Source: an uncultured Hyphomicrobiales bacterium (GTDB taxonomy: Bacteria; Pseudomonadota; Alphaproteobacteria; Rhizobiales; Beijerinckiaceae). From it: a DNA stretch of 42,721 nt. The stretch spans positions 1-42,721 of the forward strand of contig CAINED010000066.1 in assembly GCA_903847605.1 (NCBI GenBank), read 5' to 3'. Positions 1 to 8,059 of this stretch are shown piece after piece (positions within the stretch are counted from its first letter, which is position 1; each line of letters starts with the position of its first letter). The notes beneath the pieces were generated by a model. It searched no databases, was not told the DNA's origin, and saw only the letters and a list, made by a program, of their open reading frames with translations. Both the position numbers and the translations under genes were made by a program.

Positions 1-6
1 GCGAAT

Positions 7-489
7 GTGGCCGTGACACGGGCCGAAGTCGAAGACTTCTTCTATCTCGAAGCCGCTCTGCTCGACGAGTGGAAGCTGGACGAGTGGGAAAAGCTACTCG
101 CCGACGACGCCACCTATTATGTGCCGCCCAACGACGAACTCGAAGGCGATTATCGCGACACGCTGTTCATTATTTCGGATGATCGCGAACGCATCCGCCA
201 GCGCGTCATCCGCATCAAGGATCCGAACTGCCACGCAGAATATCCAAAGTCGCGGACGTGCCGCCTCATCACCAATGTTCGCATTACAGCGATCGAGGGC
301 GATCTCGTGCATGCCAGCGCGAATTTCGTCTGCTACCGCTATCGCCGTCACCAGCGCGAATTCTCGTTCGTGGGCACTTATCAATACAAGCTGCGCAAGA
401 CCGCCGACTCGTTCCTCATCCGCGAGCGCCGGGTGCTGCTGCACGCGCATGAACTCGGCAAGCTCGGGAGCGTGAGCTTTATTTTGTGA
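7..489 (+). CDS. Aromatic-ring-hydroxylating dioxygenase, beta subunit
   Basis: This is the small subunit of a Rieske-type ring-hydroxylating oxygenase. It has a SnoaL/NTF2-like fold and a structural role beside the catalytic alpha subunit. The 160 residues match the family in size. They carry the usual N-terminal pattern (VEDFFYLEAALLDEWKLDEW, then DDATYYVPP), a central DDRERIRQRVIRI stretch and the C-terminal FLIRERRVLL strand. The GTG at 7 is used as start, but the frame is open to base 1, so the true start may lie outside the window. The alpha subunit and reductase would be expected upstream and cannot be seen. A strong terminator follows, so this is the last gene of its operon. The substrate cannot be inferred. 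Confidence 0.82.
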   Translation: MAVTRAEVEDFFYLEAALLDEWKLDEWEKLLADDATYYVPPNDELEGDYRDTLFIISDDRERIRQRVIRIKDPNCHAEYPKSRTCRLITNVRITAIEGDLVHASANFVCYRYRRHQREFSFVGTYQYKLRKTADSFLIRERRVLLHAHELGKLGSVSFIL

Positions 490-501
490 CAAGTCGCAAG
501 A

Positions 502-537
502 AGGGCGGCTTCACGCCTGAAGCCGCCCTCTTTTTTT
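502..537 (+). terminator. Rho-independent terminator after the dioxygenase gene
   Basis: A perfect 12-bp stem (agggcggcttca at 502-513, its complement at 518-529) closes on the 4-base loop cgcc and is followed by seven T residues. It lies 12 bases after the stop codon. Confidence 0.93.
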
Positions 538-564
538 GACGAGTATCGTCAATTCAGTTGAAAC

Positions 565-620
565 TTCCGCTGTCCACTTCCGCTGTCCACTTCCGCTGTC
601 CACTTCCGCTGTCCACTTCC
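565..620. repeat. 13-bp tandem repeat, 4.3 copies
   Basis: The unit ttccgctgtccac is repeated head to tail without mismatch at 565-577, 578-590, 591-603 and 604-616, followed by four more bases of the unit. It is non-coding and lies just after a terminator. It has no spacers, so it is a minisatellite and not a CRISPR array. Copy number would be expected to vary between strains. Confidence 0.92.
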
Positions 621-759
621 CCGGACGCCGAAGGCGATCCGGGGTCCAGCTTCTGGATCCCGGGTTCGATTGCTACGCAATCGCCCCGGGAATGTGGAAG
701 GGCTTGCGCCCGACAGATATTCTCTAGAGATCCCGGCTCTCGCTGCGCTCGGCCGGGAT
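619..759. repeat. Cluster of three intergenic hairpins (REP-like)
   Basis: Three inverted repeats follow the tandem array. The first pairs ccccggacgcc (619-629) with ggcg-a-tccgggg (633-644). The second has cgattgc (667-673) and gcaatcg (677-683) inside flanking cccggg boxes (659-664, 685-690). The third pairs atcccggc (730-737) with gccgggat (752-759). They resemble the short palindromic intergenic repeats common in Hyphomicrobiales genomes. No gene is seen between 490 and 786. Confidence 0.65.
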
Positions 760-786
760 GACATCTTCATCCAATCATCGACCGCT

Positions 787-1077
787 TCACACGCCTTCGA
801 TCACACGCAGGTCGCGCGTGACGCCGTCGCCGAGTGCCTTGAGAGCGGCCTGATAGCCTGCGCCGTCATGCGTCTCGATCGCCTTGGCGACGCTCTCGAA
901 CTCGACGATCACAGTGCGCTGCAGGATGCCCGCTTCATAGGCCTTCGCCGCCGTGCCGCGTGCCAGAAACTTGCCGCCGCCCGCCTCGATCGCCGGACCC
1001 GCCAGCTTTGCATAAGCGGCGAGCTTCTCCGGATCGTGAACTGCGTGATAGGCGCTGACCCAATATCCCTTTGCCAT
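787..1077 (-). CDS. DUF1330 family protein
   Basis: This 96-residue protein is a complete DUF1330 domain, a dimeric alpha/beta-barrel (ferredoxin-like) fold. Typical features are the opening AKGYWVSAYHAVHDPEKLAAY, the GGGKFLARG segment and ERTVIVEF-like QRTVIVEFES. The frame extends further upstream, but ATG 1077 is preferred because GGAGGA lies five bases ahead of it and the family motif starts right there. It is divergent from the secreted-protein gene at 1221. The biochemical function of the family is not established. Confidence 0.85.
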   Translation of the reverse strand: MAKGYWVSAYHAVHDPEKLAAYAKLAGPAIEAGGGKFLARGTAAKAYEAGILQRTVIVEFESVAKAIETHDGAGYQAALKALGDGVTRDLRVIEGV

Positions 1078-1220
1078 GGTTTCCTCCATTTTTGGCCGGA
1101 GCGGACAATAGCCGAAGGAAGGGGCAAGGCAAGGCTTGGCGGAAGCCGGCTGGCGGCCCCGCACCGTGGAACGGGCTGCCCGCTGCGGCGTTCATCCGGC
1201 ACAGACCGGGGGACAAACTC

Positions 1221-1565
1221 ATGACAATCGGAACAAGAAACATCGCCGCCATCGTGGTCGGCGGATCACTCCTCTTACTAGCCAATGCCGCGCCCGCGCA
1301 GGAATTGCAGAACGAAACGGAGGCCTGCCGCGCGTCAAGCCTCGTCGCCCTGCGTCAGTCCATTCCCGATCTCAAGGACGTCTTCCTCGATCCGGAAAGC
1401 ATCGCCGCCTCAAAGGCCGATACGAAGATCGAGGACACACGCGTCACCGCCGTCATCATTGGCGATGCCTACCTGGAATCCAAACGAACCGACAAAGCGC
1501 GCCGCTTTGTCTGCCTGATCGGCGACAAGGGCAAGGTGCTGCTGACGTTCTTCATGCGGGAGTGA
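1221..1565 (+). CDS. Small secreted protein of unknown function
   Basis: The 114-residue product has an N-terminal signal peptide (TIGTRNIAAIVVGGSLLLL followed by ANAAPAQ), so it is probably periplasmic. The mature part has two cysteines (in EACRASS and RFVCLIG) that could form a disulfide, and a C-terminal strand GKVLLTFFMRE. The ATG at 1221 is chosen because the signal peptide begins there; the longer frame starting at 1071 would put low-quality sequence ahead of it. I do not recognise the family. It converges on the antiporter gene at 1605. Confidence 0.7.
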   Translation: MTIGTRNIAAIVVGGSLLLLANAAPAQELQNETEACRASSLVALRQSIPDLKDVFLDPESIAASKADTKIEDTRVTAVIIGDAYLESKRTDKARRFVCLIGDKGKVLLTFFMRE

Positions 1566-1604
1566 GCGCTTTTCCCTCAGTGCGGATAGACTGAGGATAT
1601 CAGG

Positions 1605-3452
1605 TCAAGCTTCCGGCTGGCCCGCCGGCTTTCCCGTCTTCGGCGGTTTCTTCATGTCTTTCACGCGCGTCGACATGCGAATGCCGCGTTGCTCGCGCGC
1701 ACTACCCGCAGGCTGCAGCATCTTGCGGTATTCGTCGCGCTTCTCGTGAATGGATGCGATGACATAACCCATGGGGACGCCGATATCGACGAGCACGGCT
1801 TCGGAAAGTTGCAGGCTCGCCTCGATGGTTTCGGGAATCGCATCGGTCGCGCCCAGGCCGTATAGCACTGTGGCGTGATGCGCATCGCGCGCGCGCGCGA
1901 CGATGGTAATGTCCGGGCGCTCGCGTCGCACGAGCGCAACGATGATCTCGATGGCGCGCGGCGAATTCATGGTGAGCACGATGGCGCGCGCATCGGCGAG
2001 GCCGCAGGCGCGCAGGAAATCGACGCGAGTCGCATCGCCCCAATAAATATTCTTGCGGCTCCCCCGTTCGCGCGTGACGAGGCGCGGATTGGCGTCGGTT
2101 GAAATATGCGCGATGTCGTGGCGCGAAAGCATATCGCTGACAAGCGCGCCGACACGGCCATGTCCGATGACGATGACATGTCCGCTTTCCGCAACGCCTG
2201 CCGGGGCGAGATGGGCAAAATCCTGCGGCGCTTCCGGCTGCATGCGCAGCAGCTGGGTGCTGAGCCAGCCAAGCAAGGGTATCGTCACCATGCTCAAGGT
2301 GACCGCAATCAGAATGAGATTGCCCGTTGCGGCATTGACAGCCTGTGTCGAGATGGCGGCGCCGATCATGACGAAGGCGAATTCGCCGCCGGGGCCGAGC
2401 GGCAGGGCAATTTCCTGGGCTGCGGGCGCGGAGAAGCGCAGCGCACGCGCAATGACGATGAGGATCAGGATCTTCACCGCGATCAGAACCACCGCCAATC
2501 CGACGGTCGCGGTAGGATGCGCCGCGACCTGTGCGAGATCGAGGCCTGCGCCGACCGAAACGAAGAACAGACCGAGCAGCAGGCCCTTGAACGGCTCGAT
2601 GGTGGTTTCGATTTCGCGGCGATATTCCGTCTCGGCCAGCAGCAGGCCAGCAACAAAAGCGCCGAGCGCCATCGACAGGCCTGCCGCGGCAAAGGCGATG
2701 CCCGTGCCGATGACGACGAGCAGGCAGGCCGCCATGAAGAATTCCGTCGAGCGCGTCAGCGCGACCTGATGAAACAGCGGACGCAGCACGACGCGGCCAA
2801 GCCCAATGATCGCGCCGAGCACGGCAAGCGCAGGCAGGATCGCATAGATCAGGCCCGCGCCGACATTGGCGCTCAATCCCGCGCCGACGCGGGCATCGAG
2901 CATGGACACCATGAAGAGCAGCGGCGCGACCATCAGATCCTGAAACAGCAGGATCGCGAAAATGGCGCGCCCGGCGCCGGTGTTGAGGCGCTTACGCTCG
3001 GCGAGTACCGGCATAACGATGGCGGTTGAGGACAGGGCCAGCGCGCCGCCGACAATGGCCGCCGCACGCGCCTCCATGCCCAGCAGCATAGCGCCGGCCG
3101 CAATCACGATCGCGGTAATTCCGACCTGCAAAGCGCCGAGACCGAAGACAAGGCGGCGCATCGTCTGCAAACGCTCGAAGGACAGTTCGAGGCCGATGGT
3201 GAAAAGGAGGAAGACGACGCCGAGTTCGGCAAAATGCTGCATCCTCTCGGAATTGGAGAGCGTGAAGGCGGCGGCCCAGACATTGTCCGCCGCTAGCCGG
3301 CCAAGTCCGTGCGGCCCCAGCAGCATGCCGAGCGCCAGAAAGCCAATGACCGGGCTGATTTTAATGCGCCGGAACAACGGCACGACCACGCCGGCCGCGC
3401 CGAGAAAAATCAATGCTTCCTTGTATTCGCCCAGCGCCAGGGGTTCGGCCAA
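1605..3452 (-). CDS. CPA2 family cation:proton antiporter with TrkA-N domain (KefB/YbaL type)
   Basis: This inner-membrane monovalent cation/proton antiporter has 615 residues. The Na/H-exchanger domain (about residues 10-400) consists of many hydrophobic segments, with the conserved LFQDLMVAPL at 169-178 and PLGPGGEFAFV at 351-361. A cytosolic RCK/TrkA-N domain (about 424-545) has the nucleotide-binding GHGRVG at 430-435 and an acidic residue after the second strand (TDAN). This layout matches KefB, KefC and YbaL, in which the cytosolic domain gates K+ efflux. There is no KefF/KefG ancillary gene beside it, and the C-terminus is short, so glutathione gating is not assured. The last 25 residues are basic and proline-rich. 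The function is solid; the exact subfamily and ion are inferred. Confidence 0.9.
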   Translation of the reverse strand: MAEPLALGEYKEALIFLGAAGVVVPLFRRIKISPVIGFLALGMLLGPHGLGRLAADNVWAAAFTLSNSERMQHFAELGVVFLLFTIGLELSFERLQTMRRLVFGLGALQVGITAIVIAAGAMLLGMEARAAAIVGGALALSSTAIVMPVLAERKRLNTGAGRAIFAILLFQDLMVAPLLFMVSMLDARVGAGLSANVGAGLIYAILPALAVLGAIIGLGRVVLRPLFHQVALTRSTEFFMAACLLVVIGTGIAFAAAGLSMALGAFVAGLLLAETEYRREIETTIEPFKGLLLGLFFVSVGAGLDLAQVAAHPTATVGLAVVLIAVKILILIVIARALRFSAPAAQEIALPLGPGGEFAFVMIGAAISTQAVNAATGNLILIAVTLSMVTIPLLGWLSTQLLRMQPEAPQDFAHLAPAGVAESGHVIVIGHGRVGALVSDMLSRHDIAHISTDANPRLVTRERGSRKNIYWGDATRVDFLRACGLADARAIVLTMNSPRAIEIIVALVRRERPDITIVARARDAHHATVLYGLGATDAIPETIEASLQLSEAVLVDIGVPMGYVIASIHEKRDEYRKMLQPAGSAREQRGIRMSTRVKDMKKPPKTGKPAGQPEA

Positions 3453-3557
3453 TGCTCTCTCCGCTGCGGAATGAATCGATGCTGAGACACTATACGATTA
3501 GGCGCGGGGATTAAGCGGCAAGGGAAGCGATCCACGTGAACCGGGCAACGGACGATT

Positions 3558-3695
3558 CTCCTCTTCCTCATCCTGAGGGCCTGCGAAGAAGGCGTCTCGA
3601 AGGACGAGGAAGAGGAGTTTAGCGCGTGAGACCCGGTCACGTCAGGGCCCCTCGCCCTTCGAGACGCGAGCTTCGCTCGCTCCTCAGGGTGAGGG
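3558..3695. repeat. Two intergenic palindromic repeats in the 3453-3729 gap
   Basis: The gap holds no gene but has two related inverted repeats. The first pairs ctcctcttcctc (3558-3569) with gaggaagaggag (3606-3617). The second pairs ccctcgccct (3649-3658) with agggtgaggg (3686-3695) around an inner hairpin gcgagc-ttc-gctcgc (3666-3680). Both contain the words cctcatcctgag/cctcagggtgag and cttcgagac/gtctcgaag in opposite orientation, so they are copies of one family. Such words are widely repeated between genes in Hyphomicrobiales. Confidence 0.8.
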
Positions 3696-3729
3696 TCCCT
3701 TCAGCCGATTGCGCTGGCAACCGGCAACG

Positions 3730-4428
3730 TCACCAAAGCTTGCCGGCGACGGCGAGGGCTCTTTCCTGCACGGCGCTGAAGCCGGTGCGCAACCCGTCGA
3801 CGCTGTAGCTCACGGTCTTGCGAGCCCCGACCGCCAGTGACTGCGCGCCGCCGATGATGGAGTCCGTGCCGGGCACATAACGGGTCATCGCGACAAGCCT
3901 TGGCTGGTCCTTCGGCGTTGCCGAAAACTTTTGCGTCGTGGCGGCCACCGGCCATTCCGCCTGCGTAAATCCGGTCTGGCCGGCGCCAGCCGGAATTCGC
4001 GAGAATTGGGCAGGCCGCGACGATTGCAGGCGGGAGGGTTTGCGCGGCGGCGAAGCCGTCGGGGCCGCTATAGGCGGGATCGTGGCAACAGGGATCGAAG
4101 CGATGGGATCGGGCTGCAAGGGCGAGACCTTCGACAAAGCGAAAGCCATCACGGCCCTGGCAATGCGCTCTTCGTCGGCATCGGGCGTCGCCGCCTCGTC
4201 ACTGGGCTGACGCGGCAAGAGCTTGGCCGTCTGGTGCTGCTGCTGCTGCGAGGCCATGGAGGCCGTGCGTTGCACGCGCGTTTCAGGCGTAGTCCCGCTG
4301 CCCTGAATGGCAACGAGGAGCACGCCAAGAGCCCCGAGAGTCAGGACCGACGCGCCAAGATCGCGCGAGAACGAAGTCCAGTGGCTCGGAGCATCGGTTT
4401 CGGAACGGCTGGCAGAAGCACAAAACAT
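3730..4428 (-). CDS. Uncharacterised membrane-anchored protein
   Basis: The product has 232 residues. A single hydrophobic segment at about residues 24-42 (LGASVLTLGALGVLLVAI) suggests an inner-membrane anchor with most of the chain outside the cytoplasm. A Gln-rich tract follows (SQQQQHQTAK), then a long stretch rich in Pro, Ala and Ser, and a more ordered C-terminal third. I do not recognise the family. The start is uncertain because no clear ribosome site precedes ATG 4428. It is transcribed in the same direction as tal upstream, but with a 149-base gap. Confidence 0.55.
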   Translation of the reverse strand: MFCASASRSETDAPSHWTSFSRDLGASVLTLGALGVLLVAIQGSGTTPETRVQRTASMASQQQQHQTAKLLPRQPSDEAATPDADEERIARAVMAFALSKVSPLQPDPIASIPVATIPPIAAPTASPPRKPSRLQSSRPAQFSRIPAGAGQTGFTQAEWPVAATTQKFSATPKDQPRLVAMTRYVPGTDSIIGGAQSLAVGARKTVSYSVDGLRTGFSAVQERALAVAGKLW

Positions 4429-4577
4429 GACAAGGGTCCGAACTGCTTGGGGTCCGCATTGCTTGCAAACCTCAGACTAAGCCTCGTTCGGGCGAGAATG
4501 TGGCGCGACCGGTGAGAATTCGCGGCAGCGGCACAGCGCGGGATCACGTGTTGTTGAAATTCTGCAACAATGCGTTT

Positions 4578-5528
4578 TCAACCGGCAAGGCGCTTCTCGA
4601 CCATGTCGCGCAGGCTGCGCAGATCCTTGGTGAAGAGACGGATGCCCTCGGCGAGTTTTTCCGTCGCCATGGCGTCCTCGTTGAGATGGAAGCGGAAGGA
4701 TTTTTCGTCGGGATCGAAGCGGGCGGGCGCGTCGACATTGCGCACGGGCATGACCAGCATTCGCGGCAGGTAGCCATCCGTCTCCTGCAATTGCTGCAAC
4801 AGAGCCGGTGCGATGGTGAGCCGGTCGCAGCCCGCCAGCGCCTCGATCTCGCCGATGTTGCGGAAGCTCGCGCCCATGACCACGGTCTCGATGCCGTAGG
4901 TCTTGTAATAATTGTAGATGGCGCGCACGGAGACGACGCCCGGATCGGTCTCAGCCGTATATTTTTCGCCGGTGGCCTTCATGTACCAGTCGAGGATGCG
5001 CCCGACGAAGGGCGAGATGAGATAGGCCCCTGCCCCCGCGCAGGCCTGCGCCTGCGCCAGCGAGAACAGCAACGTCATGTTGCAGTCGATGCCTTCCTTC
5101 TGCAGCACGCGGGCGGCCTGCACGCCTTCCCAGGTCGTCGCCAGCTTGATGAGAATGCGCTCGCGCCCGACGCCGCGCGCCTTGTAGTCGGCGATCAGGT
5201 CGCGCGCCTTGTCGATCATCGCCTGCGTGTCGAAGGAGAGATCGGCGTCGACCTCGGTGGAGACGCGGCCCGGCACGATCTTCGTGAGTTCCGCGCCGAA
5301 ATTGACCGCGAGCCGGTCCGTCACCTGCCCGGCGGACTTGCCGCCTTTCTTGCCCCACTGGATCGCCTCGTCGACGAGATGGGCATAGGCCTCCATCTGC
5401 GCGGCCTTGAGAATCAGCGTTGGATTGGTGGTGCAATCGGTCGGCTGGAAGGCGCGGATCGAGTCCATGTCGCCGGTGTCGGCGACGATGGTGGTCATGG
5501 CCTTGAGCTGTTCGAGTTTGGAGGGCAT
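4578..5528 (-). CDS. tal: Transaldolase
   Basis: Transaldolase moves a dihydroxyacetone unit between sugar phosphates in the non-oxidative pentose phosphate pathway. At 316 residues it has the size of the classical TalB subfamily. The Schiff-base lysine is K128 in ILIKLATTWEG, and the catalytic aspartate is D17 in VADTGD. DCTTNPTL (31-38) and NMTLLFSLAQAQACA are also typical. It stands alone, divergent from the gene at 5626. The long open frame on the opposite strand is a shadow. Confidence 0.97.
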   Translation of the reverse strand: MPSKLEQLKAMTTIVADTGDMDSIRAFQPTDCTTNPTLILKAAQMEAYAHLVDEAIQWGKKGGKSAGQVTDRLAVNFGAELTKIVPGRVSTEVDADLSFDTQAMIDKARDLIADYKARGVGRERILIKLATTWEGVQAARVLQKEGIDCNMTLLFSLAQAQACAGAGAYLISPFVGRILDWYMKATGEKYTAETDPGVVSVRAIYNYYKTYGIETVVMGASFRNIGEIEALAGCDRLTIAPALLQQLQETDGYLPRMLVMPVRNVDAPARFDPDEKSFRFHLNEDAMATEKLAEGIRLFTKDLRSLRDMVEKRLAG

Positions 5529-5614
5529 TCTGGGCTCGCTGAAATGCGGGAAATCTCGGGATTGATTATCAGTCCCGTCCGCAAGCCGCCAGCGCTACCG
5601 GCGCTCGCCTCTGA

Positions 5615-5620
5615 TATAAT
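5615..5620 (+). promoter_or_regulatory. Perfect TATAAT -10 element just before the 5626 gene
   Basis: A consensus TATAAT lies only five bases before ATG 5626 in the tal/5626 divergent gap; the -35 position has no good match. If it is used, the transcript begins near 5626. Translation would then be leaderless or start at the in-frame ATG 5650. Confidence 0.4.
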
Positions 5621-5625
5621 CGTGG

Positions 5626-6117
5626 ATGACGGAACCGGACGTTTCGCAAATGCATGAGAAAAAGCCGCTTTATCGCAAGGTGAACACCCGCACGCGCGGC
5701 GTCGTCCACGGCGGCGGCGATTACAAATGGTCGCGCAATTCGAAGACTGAAAAAGCCAGCGACGCCGCGCGCGGATCGATGCATGCCGGCCGGCAGAACG
5801 GGTTCGACTATACGCCGCTGTTCAAGTTTCTCCAGTCGAAAGTCGGCGAGAACTGGGACAAGGTGCACAGCGAGGCGATGTCGCGTCTCGACCGCGAAGA
5901 GCCGATCTGGTGGATGGTTGCGCGCAGCCCGGCGGAAGAAAAATCCTCTGTGCTGATGGGAGAGAGTTCATATTATAGCGGATTGAAGATCGATGGAGAT
6001 AACAGGCTTGCCCTAGTCGATCCGGAATTGCGCAACGAGGACCTCAAGCCAAGATGTCCATGTTGCACGCATACGTTCAACGGCGCACCATTCGTGCGCA
6101 AGTTCGAGGGTTACTGA
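5626..6117 (+). CDS. Uncharacterised cytosolic protein with C-terminal CPCC motif
   Basis: The product has 163 residues, or 155 if translation starts at ATG 5650 (MHEKKPLYRK), which fits the TATAAT at 5615 better. There is no signal peptide or membrane segment. The N-terminal third is rich in Lys, Arg and Gly (KVNTRTRGVVHGGGDYKW, RNSKTEKASD). The middle is aromatic (NGFDYTPLFKFL, EEPIWWMVAR). It ends in CPCCTHTFNGAPF, where three closely spaced cysteines and a histidine could bind a metal. I believe similar conserved hypothetical proteins occur in other Hyphomicrobiales, but no function can be named. It lies 32 bases ahead of the next gene on the same strand. Confidence 0.7.
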   Translation: MTEPDVSQMHEKKPLYRKVNTRTRGVVHGGGDYKWSRNSKTEKASDAARGSMHAGRQNGFDYTPLFKFLQSKVGENWDKVHSEAMSRLDREEPIWWMVARSPAEEKSSVLMGESSYYSGLKIDGDNRLALVDPELRNEDLKPRCPCCTHTFNGAPFVRKFEGY

Positions 6118-6149
6118 AGTTGGACGTTCGTTTGATGTTCGGAGAAAAT

Positions 6150-6611
6150 ATGAATCGGAAAATCGCAATCGCATTTTCGACTTTAATCGCGTCTTGCGCG
6201 CCTTTGTCGGCGCAGTCTCCGGCTGGTCCCTCGTTGCAGCGCATCAGCTATGACGACCTGCAGAAGCAGAAAACATCCGGCTGCAGCCTCGACATCTCGC
6301 GCGGCAAGGACTTGATCGCCTATTGGGACACTGAGGGAACGCCGGAGAAAAAGGGACCGCAGGCGACGATATTCTTCAAGACCGGCGGCAAGATCGTTCG
6401 CGTGACCGGCGCTCTGAAGCGCGCAGCGAAAAACGAAATTCTGGGCACATGGTCCGGCACGGTCGGCGGCTACGAAGTACGCATCGTGCAGGGGCCGAGG
6501 GACCCCAAAATGAAGAATGACGGCGGCGGCATCGGCGGCAACGGCCGCCTCGAATGGAAGGGGCCGCAGGGGGAAGGCTCGACGCCGGTGACGTGGATGC
6601 ACGGGTGTTGA
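6150..6611 (+). CDS. Secreted protein of unknown function
   Basis: The 153-residue product starts with a signal peptide (MNRKIAIAFSTLIASCAPLS, then AQSPAG). ATG 6150 is chosen over upstream starts because GGAG lies five bases ahead of it and the signal peptide begins there. The mature part has a cysteine early (SGCSLD) and one as its last residue, which could be disulfide-bonded, plus a Gly-rich loop (NDGGGIGGNGRLEWKG). The beta-rich pattern suggests a small periplasmic domain. It follows the CPCC protein closely and may be co-transcribed. Confidence 0.65.
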   Translation: MNRKIAIAFSTLIASCAPLSAQSPAGPSLQRISYDDLQKQKTSGCSLDISRGKDLIAYWDTEGTPEKKGPQATIFFKTGGKIVRVTGALKRAAKNEILGTWSGTVGGYEVRIVQGPRDPKMKNDGGGIGGNGRLEWKGPQGEGSTPVTWMHGC

Positions 6612-6678
6612 TTGGCGTTCGTGAATGCAGAACGCGAGATCATATGACACGTCGAAACGGGGAACTCCCCTCCCCGCC

Positions 6679-6744
6679 CGCAAGTGCGCTTGCCGCACTT
6701 GCGCACATATGTTGCCGAAGTCGGATATATATATCCGACTTCGG
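6679..6744. repeat. Two hairpins, including a perfect 30-bp palindrome, between convergent genes
   Basis: The first hairpin pairs cgcaagtgcg (6679-6688) with cgcacttgcg (6694-6703) around a 5-base loop. The second is a perfect 30-bp palindrome at 6715-6744 with half-site ccgaagtcggatata. Neither is followed by a T run on either strand, so they are not typical terminators. They sit between two genes that converge. Confidence 0.85.
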
Positions 6745-6767
6745 TAGTGGCAGGGGAATAGCCGCCC

Positions 6768-7634
6768 CTACTTCGCTGCTTCCAGCTTGTCTTGCGTCTT
6801 CGTCTCGAAATCGCTGGCGTCGTGGCGTTCGCGTAGCTGCATGTTCAGGTCGCCGTTCATCTTGTTGACCATGCGGCCGCGCTTCACTGCCGGGCGCGCG
6901 TCGATCTCCTTCGCCCAGCGCTGGACGTTTTTGTAGGATTCCACGTCGAGAAATTCCGCGGAATTATACTGGCGCCCCAACGCGAGCTGCCCGTACCACG
7001 ACCAGATCGCGATATCCGCGATCGTATAGTCGTCGCCGGTCATGTAGCGATGATCAGCGAGATGGCGTTCGAGAACATCGAGCTGGCGCTTGGTTTCCAT
7101 CGTGAAGCGGTCGATGGCGTATTCTATCTTCACGGGCGCATAGGCGTAGAAGTGGCCGAAGCCGCCGCCGAGATAAGGCGCGCTGCCCATTTGCCAGAAC
7201 AGCCAGTTCAGGCATTCGGTGCGCTTTGAAATATCCTTAGGTATGAAGGCGTCGAATTTTTCCGCGAGATAAAGCAGGATCGAGCCGGACTCGAAAATGC
7301 GCAGCGGCGGCGTGACGCTGTGGTCCATCATCGCCGGTATCTTGGAATTGGGATTGGCGGCGACAAAGCCGCTGCCGAACTGGTCGCCGGCGCCGATGCG
7401 GATCAGCCAGGCGTCGTATTCCGCGCCCTTGTGTCCGAGCGCAAGAAGCTCCTCGAGCAGCACCGTGACCTTCACGCCATTGGGCGTTGCGAGCGAATAG
7501 AGTTGCAGGGAATGCTTGCCGACCGGCAGTTCCTTGTCATGCGTTGGGCCGGCAATCGGGCGGTTCGTCGAGGCGAATTGTCCGCCGTTTTCCTTTTCCC
7601 ATTTCCAGACTTTGGGGGGTGTATATTCGCTCAT
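6768..7634 (-). CDS. yghU: YghU-type glutathione S-transferase / disulfide-bond oxidoreductase
   Basis: The product has 288 residues, the same as E. coli YghU, a nu-class GST with strong disulfide-bond reductase activity. The N-terminal extension (YTPPKVWKWEKENGGQFAS) is typical of the subfamily. A thioredoxin-like domain follows, with the glutathione-binding TPNGVKV at 50-56, and then an all-helical domain. In YghU the residue after TPNG is used in place of a catalytic Tyr, Ser or Cys. The longer frame to 7694 is rejected because the family sequence starts at MSEY. Confidence 0.9.
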   Translation of the reverse strand: MSEYTPPKVWKWEKENGGQFASTNRPIAGPTHDKELPVGKHSLQLYSLATPNGVKVTVLLEELLALGHKGAEYDAWLIRIGAGDQFGSGFVAANPNSKIPAMMDHSVTPPLRIFESGSILLYLAEKFDAFIPKDISKRTECLNWLFWQMGSAPYLGGGFGHFYAYAPVKIEYAIDRFTMETKRQLDVLERHLADHRYMTGDDYTIADIAIWSWYGQLALGRQYNSAEFLDVESYKNVQRWAKEIDARPAVKRGRMVNKMNGDLNMQLRERHDASDFETKTQDKLEAAK

Positions 7635-7703
7635 GTTCAATCCATTTTTTGGGTGGCGATGATCTCTCATACACGTTCGCGAAGCGCTCTGCACAGGCGC
7701 AAC

Positions 7704-8000
7704 TTAAACAAACAGCTCCGCCCATTCGGGGTGGCGCTTGCGCTGCGCGGCGACATAGGAACAGGCGGGCACGATCTTGAAACCTTCGGCGCGCGCATCG
7801 GCGACGAGACGCTCGACGAGCTTGCCCGCTACGCCCTGCCCCTGCATGGAGGAGGGCACGCCCGTGTGATTGGCGACGACCACGCCGGGTGAAGAGCGGC
7901 GATAAGTGAGTTCCCCCTCGCCGGCAAAGCCGGCGACCTTCGCGATATAGCGTCCACCGCGCTCTGAATCCTCGCGCGTGATTTCGACTTCGATTGCCAT
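7704..8000 (-). CDS. Small GNAT-fold N-acetyltransferase (Acetyltransf_CG type)
   Basis: This 98-residue protein is a stand-alone minimal GNAT domain. It includes the acetyl-CoA-binding stretch GVPSSMQGQGVAGKLVERLV (about residues 47-66) and the KIVPACSYVAAQRKRHPEW end that is typical of this family. The substrate is unknown. It lies 59 bases downstream of the pirin gene on the same strand, so the two may be co-transcribed. Confidence 0.85.
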   Translation of the reverse strand: MAIEVEITREDSERGGRYIAKVAGFAGEGELTYRRSSPGVVVANHTGVPSSMQGQGVAGKLVERLVADARAEGFKIVPACSYVAAQRKRHPEWAELFV

Positions 8001-8059
8001 CTTCCCATTCCTTTCCTTGCCGGAAGCGCCCGCCGGGTTTATCCGCCGGGCGCCAGTCT

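Noticed and set aside
565..620. CRISPR-like array
   Set aside because: The 13-bp units abut without spacers, so it is a simple tandem repeat.
1575..1596. Hairpin cctcagt/actgagg as terminator between the 1221 gene and the antiporter
   Set aside because: Seven-pair stem without a T run on either strand; too weak to call.
4500..5657. 385-codon frame antisense to transaldolase
   Set aside because: Shadow of tal, and it starts and ends in non-coding gaps.
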